Part shown: positions 1-8,375 of the stretch, one piece after another | Layout of the letters: each line of letters starts with the position of its first letter | Position numbering within the stretch: position 1 is the first letter of the stretch | Assembly (NCBI GenBank): GCA_958439195.1 | Contig: OY288156.1 | Span: forward strand, 93,501 to 157,500 | Origin: an uncultured Paracoccaceae bacterium | GTDB lineage: Bacteria > Pseudomonadota > Alphaproteobacteria > Rhodobacterales > Rhodobacteraceae | Direction of reading: 5' to 3' | Length of the DNA: 64,000 nucleotides | The notes under the pieces: model-generated | What the model saw: the letters and a program-made list of their open reading frames with translations, nothing else | The model's database searches: none | What the model was told of the DNA's origin: nothing | Program-made: the position numbers and the translations under genes

Positions 1-535
1 TGCACAAGGCCCGCGCAATCGCTGCCCGCTGCTGTTGCCCGCCCGACAGGAACGCCGGATAGGCGCCCGCCTTTTCCGCCAGCCCCACCCGCGCCAGCAG
101 GGCCATCGCCCGATCCGCCGCCTCGGCCTTTGGCACGCCCAACACATGCACCGGAACCTCGGTCAGGTTGTCCAGCACCGTCTTGTGCGTCCACAGGTTG
201 AAACTCTGGAACACCATCCCCAAACTGCGCCGGATGCGTTCGATCTGCCGCCGGTCTGCCGCGCCGCCCTCGGGGCGCTGGCGCACTTCCTCGCCCGCGA
301 TCACCACACGCCCGGCGCTGGGTGTCTCCAGGAAATTGATGCAGCGCAGCATGGTGGATTTGCCCGATCCGGACCCGCCGATCACCGCGATCACATCGCC
401 CTCATGCGCCGTCAGGTCGACACCCTTCAGCACGTGATGTGGCCCAAAGGATTTGTGCAAACCTTCGACACGGATCGCCTCACGCAGCGCGTCGGGGGCG
501 GGATCGGCATGGATTTGCGCGGTCGGTGCAGCCAA
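1..535 (-). CDS. Amino-acid-type ABC transporter ATP-binding protein (3' end outside window)
   Basis: Reading the minus strand from a TTG at 535, preceded by AGGAA about 8 bases upstream, gives 178 codons that run off the window edge. Visible are the Walker A motif GGSGSGKST, a Q-loop region with VFQSFNLW, and the ABC signature LSGGQQQR near the truncation. The LRCINFLETPSAG segment after Walker A is typical of HisP/GlnQ polar amino acid importer ATPases. The Walker B and H-loop lie outside the window. Family knowledge: it would energise a periplasmic-binding-protein-dependent uptake system at the inner membrane. The substrate cannot be assigned because partner genes are not in view. An in-frame ATG lies a few codons further in. 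Confidence 0.85.
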   Translation of the reverse strand, partial: MAAPTAQIHADPAPDALREAIRVEGLHKSFGPHHVLKGVDLTAHEGDVIAVIGGSGSGKSTMLRCINFLETPSAGRVVIAGEEVRQRPEGGAADRRQIERIRRSLGMVFQSFNLWTHKTVLDNLTEVPVHVLGVPKAEAADRAMALLARVGLAEKAGAYPAFLSGGQQQRAAIARALC

Positions 536-767
536 GAATACGTTCCTATACGGATGTAGAACAATTAGACGCGGCACGGGCCAATCTGGCAAGCGGAATC
601 GCGCAGACGCCCTGTTCTGTTGAACTTGGCGTGAACCTGCACAGCAAAACGGCGCAATCCGCCCACTTTCCGCGGCTTTTGGCCTGCTGCGGCAGGCTGC
701 CGCACTTCCACCCGGCACGGGCATTGCCATTTTGAGATTCGATAACAGGGCAGAAAAGGAAGCGGCA

Positions 768-1220
768 ATGTCAAACGGTCAGCAGGAACTTGGTCGGGTG
801 CCCAATCGGGGGCTGTATCGGGGAACCTGGATCGTCGTTGCCTGTTCCGAACAGGCGATGATCCTGGAAAACGCAGGCTGCGTGAAACAACCCGACCTGC
901 GCCTGATCGACCGTATGGATGCCCTGCCACACCGCCCGTTACACGTGAACGAACCCAACGCCGAAGTGTCAGATCGCGGGCGGCTGGCGACATCCGCCTT
1001 TGCCGCGCAGGTGGTGGGTCGTCTGGCGCGCGAAGCGGCGCGGGGCAGGGCGCAACGCCTGGTCCTGGCCGCTGAACCGCCGCTCCTGTCCGCGATCAGC
1101 GATCGTCTGGATGCAGATCTGCGCGCCCGTGTGGTGCTTTCCCTGCCGCAACGCCTGACCCGGCAACCGCTGGGTGACATTGTCACCGTGGTCAACAACG
1201 CCTTGGAAAGCGCGGCCTAG
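768..1220 (+). CDS. Host attachment family protein (attachment-to-host-cells type)
   Basis: A 150-residue cytoplasmic protein with no signal peptide. The ATG at 768 is chosen because AAGGAAG sits 6-12 bases upstream; the in-frame ATG at 732 has no ribosome-binding site. The opening WIVVACSEQAMILEN strand and the later pattern of a basic linker, RLVLAAEPPLLSAI and the terminal LPQRLT block match the family annotated as required for attachment to host cells in rhizobia. Related proteins adopt an eRF1-like fold. Its biochemical role is not established. It stands alone, with 232 bases to the ABC gene and 165 to the HPt gene. The family call rests on motif memory only. Confidence 0.6.
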   Translation: MSNGQQELGRVPNRGLYRGTWIVVACSEQAMILENAGCVKQPDLRLIDRMDALPHRPLHVNEPNAEVSDRGRLATSAFAAQVVGRLAREAARGRAQRLVLAAEPPLLSAISDRLDADLRARVVLSLPQRLTRQPLGDIVTVVNNALESAA

Positions 1221-1385
1221 TAACAGCCACCCGAACGGCCCCCGATCAGCCCCCTGAATTGGCGGATAACCGCGCAGCCTGACACAGTCACGTGGAGTTT
1301 CCGGCCTTTTGGCGCACAACCATCCTAAAGGACAGGTTCCGGCTGCCGTCCCGCAGGATATGTCTGATCCGCGTCAGGAGATGCC

Positions 1386-1730
1386 ATGCTGTTGAATGCT
1401 GCCGTGATCGAAGAAGTGCGCGAAACGCTGGGCGATGCCACCCTGCGCGCCTTCATGTCACGCATGATGACCGAAGTCGAAGAAACCGGCAAAACGATGA
1501 ACCGCCTGCTGGCAGAGCAGGATTTCGCGGCCTTGGCGGCAACCGCACATCGGGCGTCCGGGTCGGCCGCGTCGGTTGGGGCAACCGGCTTGCACATGGC
1601 GCTGAAGGATATCGAAAACGCCAGCCGGGGGCCGGACGTGCAGGCCACGCTGCCCGGCCTGATCGCCATCCTTTCCGATCGCATGACGGAAACAAGGGTC
1701 GCCTTGACCATCATCATGGGGCAGGTCTAG
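1386..1730 (+). CDS. HPt domain phosphotransfer protein
   Basis: A 114-residue all-helical protein consisting of one histidine phosphotransfer domain. The signature AHRASGSAASVGA places the phospho-accepting histidine at residue 55, followed by the usual small residues (H-x3-G-S). Start ATG has AGGAG 6 bases upstream. Family knowledge: such stand-alone HPt proteins shuttle phosphate between a hybrid kinase receiver and a terminal response regulator in phosphorelays. No hybrid kinase is nearby. The two-component pair far downstream (29793 and 44602) is a simple NarX/NarL-type pair that would not need an HPt, so its partner probably lies elsewhere. Confidence 0.82.
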   Translation: MLLNAAVIEEVRETLGDATLRAFMSRMMTEVEETGKTMNRLLAEQDFAALAATAHRASGSAASVGATGLHMALKDIENASRGPDVQATLPGLIAILSDRMTETRVALTIIMGQV

Positions 1731-1817
1731 CGCGCCGTCGGTGGGTTTCCGCCCGCCCCCAAGCCGGGCAAAGCGGCGAGGCTTGTCCCGTGCCTTGCCA
1801 TGCGGCACAACGCTGGC

Positions 1818-2150
1818 ATGATCAAAATGCGAAATATCATCTGGCTCATGCTGCCCTTCGTGGTTGCCGCAACACTTACCCTTCCGGCAGGCTCCGCCTT
1901 TGCCGGACCAAAAGGCTGCCCACCCGGTCTGGCCAAAAAGGCCGTGCCCTGTGTGCCGCCCGGTCAGGCCAAGAAATGGCAGATCGGCAATCGTATCCCC
2001 GGCGGCACCCCGTGGTATGAGGTGCGCGATTGGGATCGCTATGGCCTGCCCGCCCCGCTGGACGGCAGCCGCTATGTCCTGATCGACAACGATCTCGTCC
2101 GGGTGGCCATCGCCACAGGCGTGATCCTGGAATTTCTGGGCCGCTACTAA
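1818..2150 (+). CDS. Small secreted RcnB-like protein
   Basis: About 110 residues: an N-terminal hydrophobic signal segment (IIWLMLPFVVAATLTL followed by SAFA), then a Gly/Pro/Lys-rich stretch with CPPGLAKK and CVPPGQAKK, and a C-terminal block ending YVLIDNDLVRVAIATG. That C-terminal pattern resembles the RcnB/YohN family of small periplasmic proteins, in which RcnB takes part in nickel/cobalt homeostasis in E. coli. The two PPG-AKK repeats and two cysteines are visible. Several ATGs are possible (1800, 1818, 1827); 1818 or 1827 gives the better signal peptide. The metal role is inference from a distant similarity. Confidence 0.6.
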   Translation: MIKMRNIIWLMLPFVVAATLTLPAGSAFAGPKGCPPGLAKKAVPCVPPGQAKKWQIGNRIPGGTPWYEVRDWDRYGLPAPLDGSRYVLIDNDLVRVAIATGVILEFLGRY

Positions 2151-2157
2151 GCCGCCT

Positions 2158-2742
2158 TCAGGCCAGCGCCCGCGCAAACAGCGCCGCCAGCCGCGCCTGC
2201 CCGGCGCGGTAGTCCGGCAATGACCGGGCCGTGGTCTTAAGCCCCTTCACCGCCGACATGATCGCCTGCGCCACCTCTGGCCCGGAGCCAAGCCCCTGCG
2301 GAAGGTTCCGCTGCGCCAGCCAGTCGCCCAGCAGGGCCACCATCCGCGCCTCACCCGCCGCCGCAAGATCACCCGTCACGGCGAATCCGGCATCCAACAG
2401 CTCTTCGCCATGCGGGGTAGACAGCACCGCTTCCATGAACTTGCCATCCTTGGCCACGAACGCCGCCCGCAGCGCCTGTTCCAGCGTCTGCCCCGGCGCC
2501 TCCAGTGCGGCGGTCATGTCGCGCAGTGCATCCTCGAAATACCGCATCGCCAGCGACCGGAAGATGTCCTCCTTGTTGCGGTAATGCAGATACAGCGCCG
2601 TCCGCGACAGGCCCGCCCCGCGCGCTATGTCATCCATCGACGTGCGGCGATAGCCATAGCTGGAAAATGCATGAAAGGCCGCATCCAGGATCGTGTCCTG
2701 TCGGTCAACCGGGGCGGCATTGGGTGGCAAAGAAGCAGCCAT
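2158..2742 (-). CDS. TetR/AcrR family transcriptional regulator
   Basis: A 194-residue regulator. The N-terminal helix-turn-helix contains AFHAFSSYGYRRTSMDDIA and the recognition helix GLSRTALYLHYRNKEDIF, classical for TetR; the C-terminal ligand domain is divergent, as usual. The ATG at 2742 is chosen because upstream codons (frame open to 3153) overlap the divergent iorA-like gene and its operator. It is transcribed divergently from the molybdenum hydroxylase genes, with 87 bases between the start codons containing TGTCA/TGACA palindromes. The likely role, by position, is repression of itself and of the hydroxylase, released by a substrate-like ligand. Confidence 0.9.
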   Translation of the reverse strand: MAASLPPNAAPVDRQDTILDAAFHAFSSYGYRRTSMDDIARGAGLSRTALYLHYRNKEDIFRSLAMRYFEDALRDMTAALEAPGQTLEQALRAAFVAKDGKFMEAVLSTPHGEELLDAGFAVTGDLAAAGEARMVALLGDWLAQRNLPQGLGSGPEVAQAIMSAVKGLKTTARSLPDYRAGQARLAALFARALA

Positions 2743-2752
2743 GTGAACAAAC

Positions 2753-2811
2753 TGACAAAACGCTTCCAGAATGTCAATTGACAAACTGACACTTTTCGAC
2801 CAATTTGTCAA
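2753..2811. promoter_or_regulatory. Candidate TetR operator cluster
   Basis: The spacer between the divergent regulator and hydroxylase genes holds a perfect 12-base palindrome TGTCAATTGACA (2772-2783), a wider dyad TTGACAAA (2778-2785) / TTTGTCAA (2804-2811), and further TGACA half-sites at 2753-2757 and 2787-2791. Multiple half-sites in a divergent promoter are what TetR dimers usually bind. TTGACA inside the dyad could also act as a -35 hexamer. Binding is inferred, not shown. Confidence 0.55.
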
Positions 2812-2829
2812 AAAGCAAGGGAGCGATCC

Positions 2830-3297
2830 ATGCCCACCACCTTCATTATCAACGGCCGCACCGAAACGGTCGACCTGCCCCCCGACATGCCGCTTCTCTG
2901 GGCGCTGCGTGATGGGTTGAACCTCACCGGAACCAAATTCGGCTGCGGCGTCGCCGCCTGCGGTGCCTGCACCGTGCATGTCAACGGGCAGGCCGTCCGG
3001 TCCTGCCAGACCGCGCTGGGCGATGTCGCCGGGGCCACCGTCACCACCATCGAAGGACTGGGCAACCCCGCCGCCCTGCATGCCGTGCAGGCCGCTTGGC
3101 TTGCGGCGCAGGTGGCGCAATGCGGCTACTGCCAGTCGGGTCAGATCATGCAAGCCGCCGCCCTGCTGGCGGAAACCCCCAACCCCACCGATGCGCAGAT
3201 CGATGAGGCGATGTCCGGCAACCTCTGCCGCTGCGGCACCTATCCGCGCATCCGCGCCGCCGTGCAGGATGCCGCCAACCGCTTGAAGGAGGCGTGA
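2830..3297 (+). CDS. (2Fe-2S) subunit of molybdenum hydroxylase, IorA-like
   Basis: A 155-residue iron-sulfur subunit. The N-terminal plant-ferredoxin-type cluster ligands are C39, C44, C47 and C59 (CGVAACGAC...C). The second helical domain carries C98, C101, C133 and C135 (CGYCQSG...CRCGTY). This is the small subunit of xanthine dehydrogenase-family enzymes such as isoquinoline 1-oxidoreductase and aldehyde oxidases; it passes electrons from the molybdenum site to an external acceptor. The length is normal for IorA. The next gene starts just after its stop with a shared GGAGG, so the pair is one transcription unit. No separate FAD subunit is encoded, fitting the two-subunit IorAB class. Confidence 0.92.
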   Translation: MPTTFIINGRTETVDLPPDMPLLWALRDGLNLTGTKFGCGVAACGACTVHVNGQAVRSCQTALGDVAGATVTTIEGLGNPAALHAVQAAWLAAQVAQCGYCQSGQIMQAAALLAETPNPTDAQIDEAMSGNLCRCGTYPRIRAAVQDAANRLKEA

Positions 3298-3299
3298 TC

Positions 3300-5534
3300 A
3301 TGGGCCGCGTGATGAAAATTGCCCGCCGTGGCTTTCTGTTTGGCTCTGTTGCCCTCATCGGCGGGGTCGCCTTTGGCTGGTATCGCTACGCCACCCCCCA
3401 CGGCAACCCGCTGGAATCGGGTCTTGGCGCGGGCGAAGCAACGCTGAACCCCTATGTCCTGATTGATGCCAACGGCGTCACCGTCATCGCCCCGCGCGCC
3501 GAAATGGGGCAGGGGATTCACACCACCCTTGCCGCCCTCGTGGCCGAGGAAATGGATCTCGATTGGTCCACCATCCGCGTCATCCACGGCCCCGCCTCCA
3601 AAGCCTATTACAACGCTGCCATCCTGGGCGAAGGCGTCCCCTTTGCACCCACCGATGACAGCCGCCTTGCCAATACCGTGCGCGGTGCGATGGACATCCC
3701 CGCAAAATTCCTGGGCCTGCAAATCACCGGCGGCTCCTCCTCCATCCCCGATGCCTATGAAAAGATGCGCCTCGCCGGGGCCGCCGCCCGCATGGCATTG
3801 GTCGAGGCGGCGGCTGCCCGCCTCAACATCCCCGCCGCGCAACTTTCAACCGAGAATGGCGCAGTCATCGCCCCCGATGGCACCCGCATCCCCTACCCGG
3901 ACCTTGCCGTCGATGCCGCCCGCATCGACCTGCGCAGCGAACCCGCCTTGAAACCCCGCGAAAGCTGGCGGCTTCTTGGCCGCACCCTGCCGCGCACCGA
4001 CATGCTGGCCAAGGTCACGGGAACAGAAACCTTCGCCATCGACCTGCGCCTTCCGGGCATGCGTTTCGCTACTGTCCGCACCAACCCGCGTCTTGGCGGG
4101 GCGATGCTGTCCTATGATGCCGGCGTCGCCGAATCGATGCCCGGCGTCGAACGCATCGTTCCGCTGGAAAACGGGGTCGCCGTCGTTGCCACCAACACCT
4201 GGATTGCGATGCAGGCCGCGGCCACCATCACCTTTGACTGGGGCGCCGCCCCCTATCCCGCCACCAGCGCCGAAATGGCCGACATTCTGCGTGCCAGCTT
4301 CACCCCTGACCACCTCGACAGCACCAACCGCGACGATGGCGATGTCGATGCCGCGCTGCCCCCTGATGCCTTCACCGCCGAATACACCGTCCCCCATCTG
4401 GCCCACGCCACGATGGAACCCATGTCCACGGCCGCCCTGCTCAAGGATGGCCACCTTACCATCTGGTCAGGCCACCAACTGCCCACCCAAATCCTGAAAG
4501 AGGCGCCAGAAATGACCGGCCTCCCGCCCGAGGCGATCACGGTTGAAACCCTGCCTATGGGTGGCGGCTTTGGCCGCCGTGCGGAAATGGACATCGTCCG
4601 TCAGGCCATCATCGTGGCGCAGGCCATCGAAGGCACCCCCGTCCTTGTATCCTGGAGCCGGGAAGAGGACATGACCCACGATTTCTATCGCCCCGCCGCC
4701 ATTGCGCGCGTCCGCGCCTCGGTCGCCGATGGGCGCATCACCGCTTTCGATTTTGCCACCGCCTGCCCCTCTGTCGTCAGCAGCCAGATGGGCCGTATCG
4801 GCATCTCGCTGCCCGGACCCGATGGCACCATCGTGCAGGGCGCATGGGAACAACCCTACCGCCTGCCCAATCACCGCGTCACGGGCTACCGCGCCCCGCC
4901 AATGGCTCCGCTTGGGTCATGGCGGTCGGTTGGGGCATCGCAAAACGCCTTTTTCCACGAAACCGCGATGGATGAACTGGCCCATCTGGCGGGCGTTGAC
5001 CCGATCGAATTCCGCCTTTCACAGATCGACCACGCCCCATCCCGCACCGTGCTTGAAACGGTCGCGGAACTCTCTGGCTGGGGCAGCACCACGCCGGGCC
5101 GCGCCAAGGGCGTCGCCTTTTGCCTGTCCTTTGGCGTCCCGACCGCCCAGGTGATCGAAGTTGAAGACACCCCAAACGGCCTGCGCATGACGGGCGCATG
5201 GATCGCCGCCGATGTCGGCACCGCGCTTGATCCCGGCAATATCGAGGCGCAGCTGCAAGGCGCCATGATCTATGGCCTCTCCGCCGCGATCCGGGGCGAA
5301 ATCACCTTCGCGGATGGCATGGTGGAACAGACCAATTTCTGGGATTACGAACCCATGCGCCTGTCCCAATGCCCGCCGATCCGGGTGCAGGTTCTGCAAA
5401 ACCAGACCCATATCCGTGGTATCGGTGAACCCGGCACACCCCCTGCCGCCCCCGCGCTGGGCAATGCCATCTTCGCCCTGACAGGCCAGCGTCTGCGCGA
5501 CCTTCCCTTCGTCCGTGCGGTAACGTTCGCCTGA
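3300..5534 (+). CDS. Molybdopterin-binding subunit of hydroxylase, IorB-like, Tat-exported
   Basis: A 744-residue catalytic subunit. The N-terminus KIARRGFLFGSVALIG is a twin-arginine signal followed by a hydrophobic segment, so the complex is probably periplasmic. The body has xanthine dehydrogenase-family features: MGQGIHTTLAALVAEE, MGGGFGRR near the middle and the C-terminal GIGEPGTPPAAPALGNAIFA containing the catalytic glutamate region. Family knowledge: it binds molybdopterin cytosine dinucleotide and hydroxylates aldehydes or N-heterocycles. The ATG at 3300 is preferred over GTG at 3294 because AAGGAGG lies at good spacing. The substrate is unknown; no maturation (XdhC) or cytochrome partner gene is adjacent, which is unusual for exported IorB enzymes. 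Confidence 0.9.
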   Translation: MGRVMKIARRGFLFGSVALIGGVAFGWYRYATPHGNPLESGLGAGEATLNPYVLIDANGVTVIAPRAEMGQGIHTTLAALVAEEMDLDWSTIRVIHGPASKAYYNAAILGEGVPFAPTDDSRLANTVRGAMDIPAKFLGLQITGGSSSIPDAYEKMRLAGAAARMALVEAAAARLNIPAAQLSTENGAVIAPDGTRIPYPDLAVDAARIDLRSEPALKPRESWRLLGRTLPRTDMLAKVTGTETFAIDLRLPGMRFATVRTNPRLGGAMLSYDAGVAESMPGVERIVPLENGVAVVATNTWIAMQAAATITFDWGAAPYPATSAEMADILRASFTPDHLDSTNRDDGDVDAALPPDAFTAEYTVPHLAHATMEPMSTAALLKDGHLTIWSGHQLPTQILKEAPEMTGLPPEAITVETLPMGGGFGRRAEMDIVRQAIIVAQAIEGTPVLVSWSREEDMTHDFYRPAAIARVRASVADGRITAFDFATACPSVVSSQMGRIGISLPGPDGTIVQGAWEQPYRLPNHRVTGYRAPPMAPLGSWRSVGASQNAFFHETAMDELAHLAGVDPIEFRLSQIDHAPSRTVLETVAELSGWGSTTPGRAKGVAFCLSFGVPTAQVIEVEDTPNGLRMTGAWIAADVGTALDPGNIEAQLQGAMIYGLSAAIRGEITFADGMVEQTNFWDYEPMRLSQCPPIRVQVLQNQTHIRGIGEPGTPPAAPALGNAIFALTGQRLRDLPFVRAVTFA

Positions 5535-5565
5535 CGGCATGGGTGTATTAGCCACCGAAACACAC

Positions 5566-5594
5566 ATCAGGCGGGTGGCAAAACCCCGCCTGAT
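5566..5594 (+). terminator. Putative terminator after the hydroxylase genes
   Basis: A perfect 10-base-pair inverted repeat, ATCAGGCGGG / CCCGCCTGAT, with a 9-base loop lies 30 bases after the IorB-like stop codon. It is followed by CTTAGTTTGAT, which is only weakly U-rich, so efficiency is uncertain. Confidence 0.6.
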
Positions 5595-5672
5595 CTTAGT
5601 TTGATCAAAGACTTGCCGTCATTTGCCGCTATGATGCCCGACGGGACGCATTACAGACGAAGGAATATGATC

Positions 5673-6011
5673 ATGGCCAAAGCGCCGCTTAAATCTGTCA
5701 CCGAATCGCGCGAACAGCTTCAGGATGATGTCGAATCCCGCATTCAGGAACTGCGCGAGGAAATCGCCGCCCTGACCCAATCCCTGCGCGATCTGGGCGC
5801 CAAAAGCGCCGAAGAAGCAAAGACCAAGGCCCGTCATATCGCCGATGACGCCACGACCGAGGCGCTTCAGGCCGTCAAGGAACTGCGCGCCCAATTCGGT
5901 TCGCTGCAATCCGAAGTGGAAGGCAAGGTGCAAAGCCACCCTTTCGCCTGGCTGGCAGGCGCGGTCGGTCTGGGCGTGATTCTGGGCCTCTTCCTCACGC
6001 GCCGCGATTGA
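5673..6011 (+). CDS. YqjD/ElaB-like (DUF883-type) membrane-anchored protein
   Basis: A 112-residue protein: a long amphipathic alpha-helical/coiled-coil stretch rich in E, Q, K and R (about residues 8-80) followed by a C-terminal transmembrane segment (WLAGAVGLGVILGLFL) ending in RRD. This is the architecture of the ElaB/YqjD/YgaM family; in E. coli YqjD is a tail-anchored inner-membrane protein reported to bind ribosomes in stationary phase. The ATG at 5673 is chosen because AAGGAA lies about 7 bases upstream, whereas the ATG at 5667 abuts it. Its stop overlaps the start of the next membrane protein (TGATG), so translation is coupled. Confidence 0.8.
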   Translation: MAKAPLKSVTESREQLQDDVESRIQELREEIAALTQSLRDLGAKSAEEAKTKARHIADDATTEALQAVKELRAQFGSLQSEVEGKVQSHPFAWLAGAVGLGVILGLFLTRRD

Positions 6012-6388
6012 TGCGCCGCGCAGGCCCCATCGCCCCGGTCATCGGGGCAGTGGCCATCGCCTTGGTGGCGGTGCTTGTCACACTGGCGGCCCTCGGGCTG
6101 CTGGTGTCGGCGGGCGTTGCCGCGCTGATCCCCCATGTGGGTCTGCCGGGCGCGCTGGCCATCGCCGGGCTTGTCCTTCTGGCCCTCGTGGGTCTCATGG
6201 CGCTCGCCATCCGCGCCAACCTGCGCGCTGCACAACAGCGCGCGCGCAGCACGGCGGCTGTGGCCAACCTGGCCAAGCTCGCCATGGTCCTGATGCCCCG
6301 CACCAGCGCATTGCGCATGGCAGGCGGGCTGCAAATGGGCCTTGGCCTTGCGCTTCTGGTCCTGCCCATGCTGCGCCGTAAGGGCTGA
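6011..6388 (+). CDS. Small multi-pass membrane protein, YqjE/holin-superfamily-like
   Basis: A 125-residue hydrophobic protein with two long transmembrane stretches near the N-terminus (VIGAVAIALVAVLVTLAAL and GALAIAGLVLLALVGLMAL) and a third C-terminal hydrophobic segment (MGLGLALLVLPML). Its start overlaps the stop of the YqjD-like gene. In many proteobacteria yqjD is followed by yqjE, a small membrane protein placed in a phage-holin-like superfamily, and this arrangement fits. No enzyme motif is visible; an envelope/stress function is inference from the pairing. Confidence 0.6.
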   Translation: MRRAGPIAPVIGAVAIALVAVLVTLAALGLLVSAGVAALIPHVGLPGALAIAGLVLLALVGLMALAIRANLRAAQQRARSTAAVANLAKLAMVLMPRTSALRMAGGLQMGLGLALLVLPMLRRKG

Positions 6389-6440
6389 CCCTTCACAACA
6401 TCCTCCTGCCCGCCCTATGCTCCGGGCAGGAGGAACCGCC

Positions 6441-7733
6441 ATGACCCGCATCACCGCCATCCGCGCGCTGGATATCCGTTTTCCCACCTCCCGCTCGCTG
6501 GATGGGTCGGATGCGATGAACCTCGCCCCCGATTACTCGGCCGCCTATTGCATCATCGAAACCGATGACGGAACCGAAGGCCACGGCCTGACCTTCACCA
6601 TCGGGCGCGGCAATGAACTGTGCGTCGCCGCCATCCGCGCCCTCGCCCCCCTGATCCAGAACATCTCCGTCGAAGACCTGCTGTCCGACATGGGTGCCAC
6701 ATGGCGACGGATCACCGGCGACAGCCAACTGCGCTGGACTGGCCCCGACAAGGGCGTCATCCACCTTGCCACGGCCGCCCTGGTGAACGCGCTCTGGGAT
6801 CTCTGGGGCAAACGCGCGGGCAAACCCGTCTGGCGCGTCCTCTGCGACATGACCCCGGCAGAGACGGTTGCGTTGGTCGACTGGCGCTATCTCTCTGACG
6901 CGCTCGATCCCGGCCGCGCCCGTGAACGGCTCGAGGAAAACCACCCCACCCGCGCCACCCGCATCGCCGAGATGCGCGCGAACGGCTATCCCGCCTATAC
7001 CACCTCGGCAGGCTGGCTCGGCTACTCTGACGAAAAGATGCGCCGCCTGTGCCAAGAGGCCATCGCGCAGGGCTGGAACCACTTCAAGATGAAGGTCGGG
7101 GGCAATCTGCAAGATGACATCCGCCGCGCCCGCATCATCCGCGAAGAAATCGGCCCCCACCGCCGCCTGATGATGGATGCCAATCAGGTCTGGGGCGTGG
7201 ATCAGGCCATCTCCCATATGAAACCCCTTGCCCAATTCGACCCCTGGTTCATCGAAGAACCCACCAGCCCCGATGACGTCCTTGGCCACGCCGCCATCGC
7301 CCGTGGCGTCGCGCCGATCAAGGTGGCAACGGGCGAGCATTGCCAGAACGCCGTGATGTTCAAACAGTTCCTTCAGGCCGACGCCCTGCAAATCCTGCAA
7401 CTGGATTCCGCCCGCCTTGGCGGCGTCAACGAAATTGTCGGCGTTTTCCTGATGGCCGATCATTTCGGCGTTCCCGTCTGCCCTCATGCGGGCGGCGTTG
7501 GCCTGTGCGAATACGTCCAGCACCTGTCGATCTTTGATTATGTCTGCGTCTCGGCCAGCCTGACAGACCGGGTGCTGGAATACGTCGATCATCTGCATGA
7601 CCATTTCCTAACACCCGTTCACATGAAGGCGGGTCACTATATGCCGCCCGAAGAACCGGGCTATTCCATCACCATGAAACCCGCCAGCATCGCCGCCCAT
7701 CTCTGGCCAGATGGCGCGGCATGGCGCACCTGA
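6441..7733 (+). CDS. fucD: L-fuconate dehydratase-like enolase superfamily enzyme
   Basis: A 430-residue mandelate racemase-subgroup enolase. Visible active-site landmarks in order are HFKMKVGG (catalytic lysine), MMDANQVW and FIEEPTSPDD (metal-binding Asp and Glu), ATGEHC (third metal ligand), QLDSARLGGVNE, and CPHAGGVGLCE (catalytic histidine). The combination EEPTSPDD with CPHAGGVGLCE is the pattern I associate with L-fuconate dehydratases, which convert L-fuconate to 2-keto-3-deoxy-L-fuconate. The ATG at 6441 follows CAGGAGGAA. No other fucose or sugar-acid genes are nearby, so the physiological substrate may differ. Length matches the family. Confidence 0.77.
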   Translation: MTRITAIRALDIRFPTSRSLDGSDAMNLAPDYSAAYCIIETDDGTEGHGLTFTIGRGNELCVAAIRALAPLIQNISVEDLLSDMGATWRRITGDSQLRWTGPDKGVIHLATAALVNALWDLWGKRAGKPVWRVLCDMTPAETVALVDWRYLSDALDPGRARERLEENHPTRATRIAEMRANGYPAYTTSAGWLGYSDEKMRRLCQEAIAQGWNHFKMKVGGNLQDDIRRARIIREEIGPHRRLMMDANQVWGVDQAISHMKPLAQFDPWFIEEPTSPDDVLGHAAIARGVAPIKVATGEHCQNAVMFKQFLQADALQILQLDSARLGGVNEIVGVFLMADHFGVPVCPHAGGVGLCEYVQHLSIFDYVCVSASLTDRVLEYVDHLHDHFLTPVHMKAGHYMPPEEPGYSITMKPASIAAHLWPDGAAWRT

Positions 7734-7742
7734 TCCACCCGC

Positions 7743-8375
7743 CTATTCCACCCGCCGCGCGCTGATCTGCGCCAGATCGCCACCTGCAATGTCCTGCTCG
7801 CTCAACATCAGCGCCGCCCCCCGCAATTCTGGCGGGGCCAGCGTCGGGTTGATCTCGCCCGTCCGCGCCCGCTGCGTCACCAACGGCATCAACCGCGCGC
7901 GTTCGCCTGCATCCATCCCCATCGCCGCCATCGTCTGCACGACCGATCCGTGCCTGTCACCGGGGGCCAGCCCCGCGATCATGCGGATGCGCCTACTGGC
8001 CAGATCCCCCGCCGACACCCCTGGCAGCAAACCCAGAACAGGCATCGGCGCAGCATATAAATCCACCAACCCCTCCACATCCGTCACCCGTATCTCCCAA
8101 CGCATCCCATCGTGCGTGATCACAACGGGCGTGCCATCGGCCCGGCGGATTGCGGCGGTCGGCTGCCCCCATGCCGCCCGCACCTGTGCGATAACCGACG
8201 CTTCGGCCAGCGCCTCACGATGCGTGTCTGCCAGGCGTGCCAGCGCCGCGCTGGTCGCCCCGGCGCGGGCGCGCAGCGTTCCGGCCAGCGCCGCGATCAG
8301 CATCACCCCCGCCAGCACCGCCAGCAGAACCACCCCTTGCCGTCTGTTCCGCCCCGGCGGATGATTGCGCGCCAT
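7743..8375 (-). CDS. gspK: Type II secretion minor pseudopilin GspK
   Basis: A 210-residue protein with a short basic leader and prepilin-type segment RRQG-VVLLAVLAGVMLIAALAG. As in other GspK proteins, the Glu normally at +5 of the mature pilin is absent. The body contains VEGLVDLYAAP and GVSAGDLASRRIRMIAGL, consistent with the GspK helical insert, but the protein is shorter than typical GspK (about 300 residues). Family knowledge: GspK tips the pseudopilus with GspI and GspJ. It is isolated from gspIJ and divergent from gspO; the two start codons overlap by two bases. Confidence 0.75.
   Translation of the reverse strand: MARNHPPGRNRRQGVVLLAVLAGVMLIAALAGTLRARAGATSAALARLADTHREALAEASVIAQVRAAWGQPTAAIRRADGTPVVITHDGMRWEIRVTDVEGLVDLYAAPMPVLGLLPGVSAGDLASRRIRMIAGLAPGDRHGSVVQTMAAMGMDAGERARLMPLVTQRARTGEINPTLAPPELRGAALMLSEQDIAGGDLAQISARRVE

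Noticed and set aside
768..1220. Possible phage origin of the host-attachment-type gene
   Set aside because: The family name refers to bacterial attachment to a plant host; no phage structural, integrase or attachment-site sequence is nearby.
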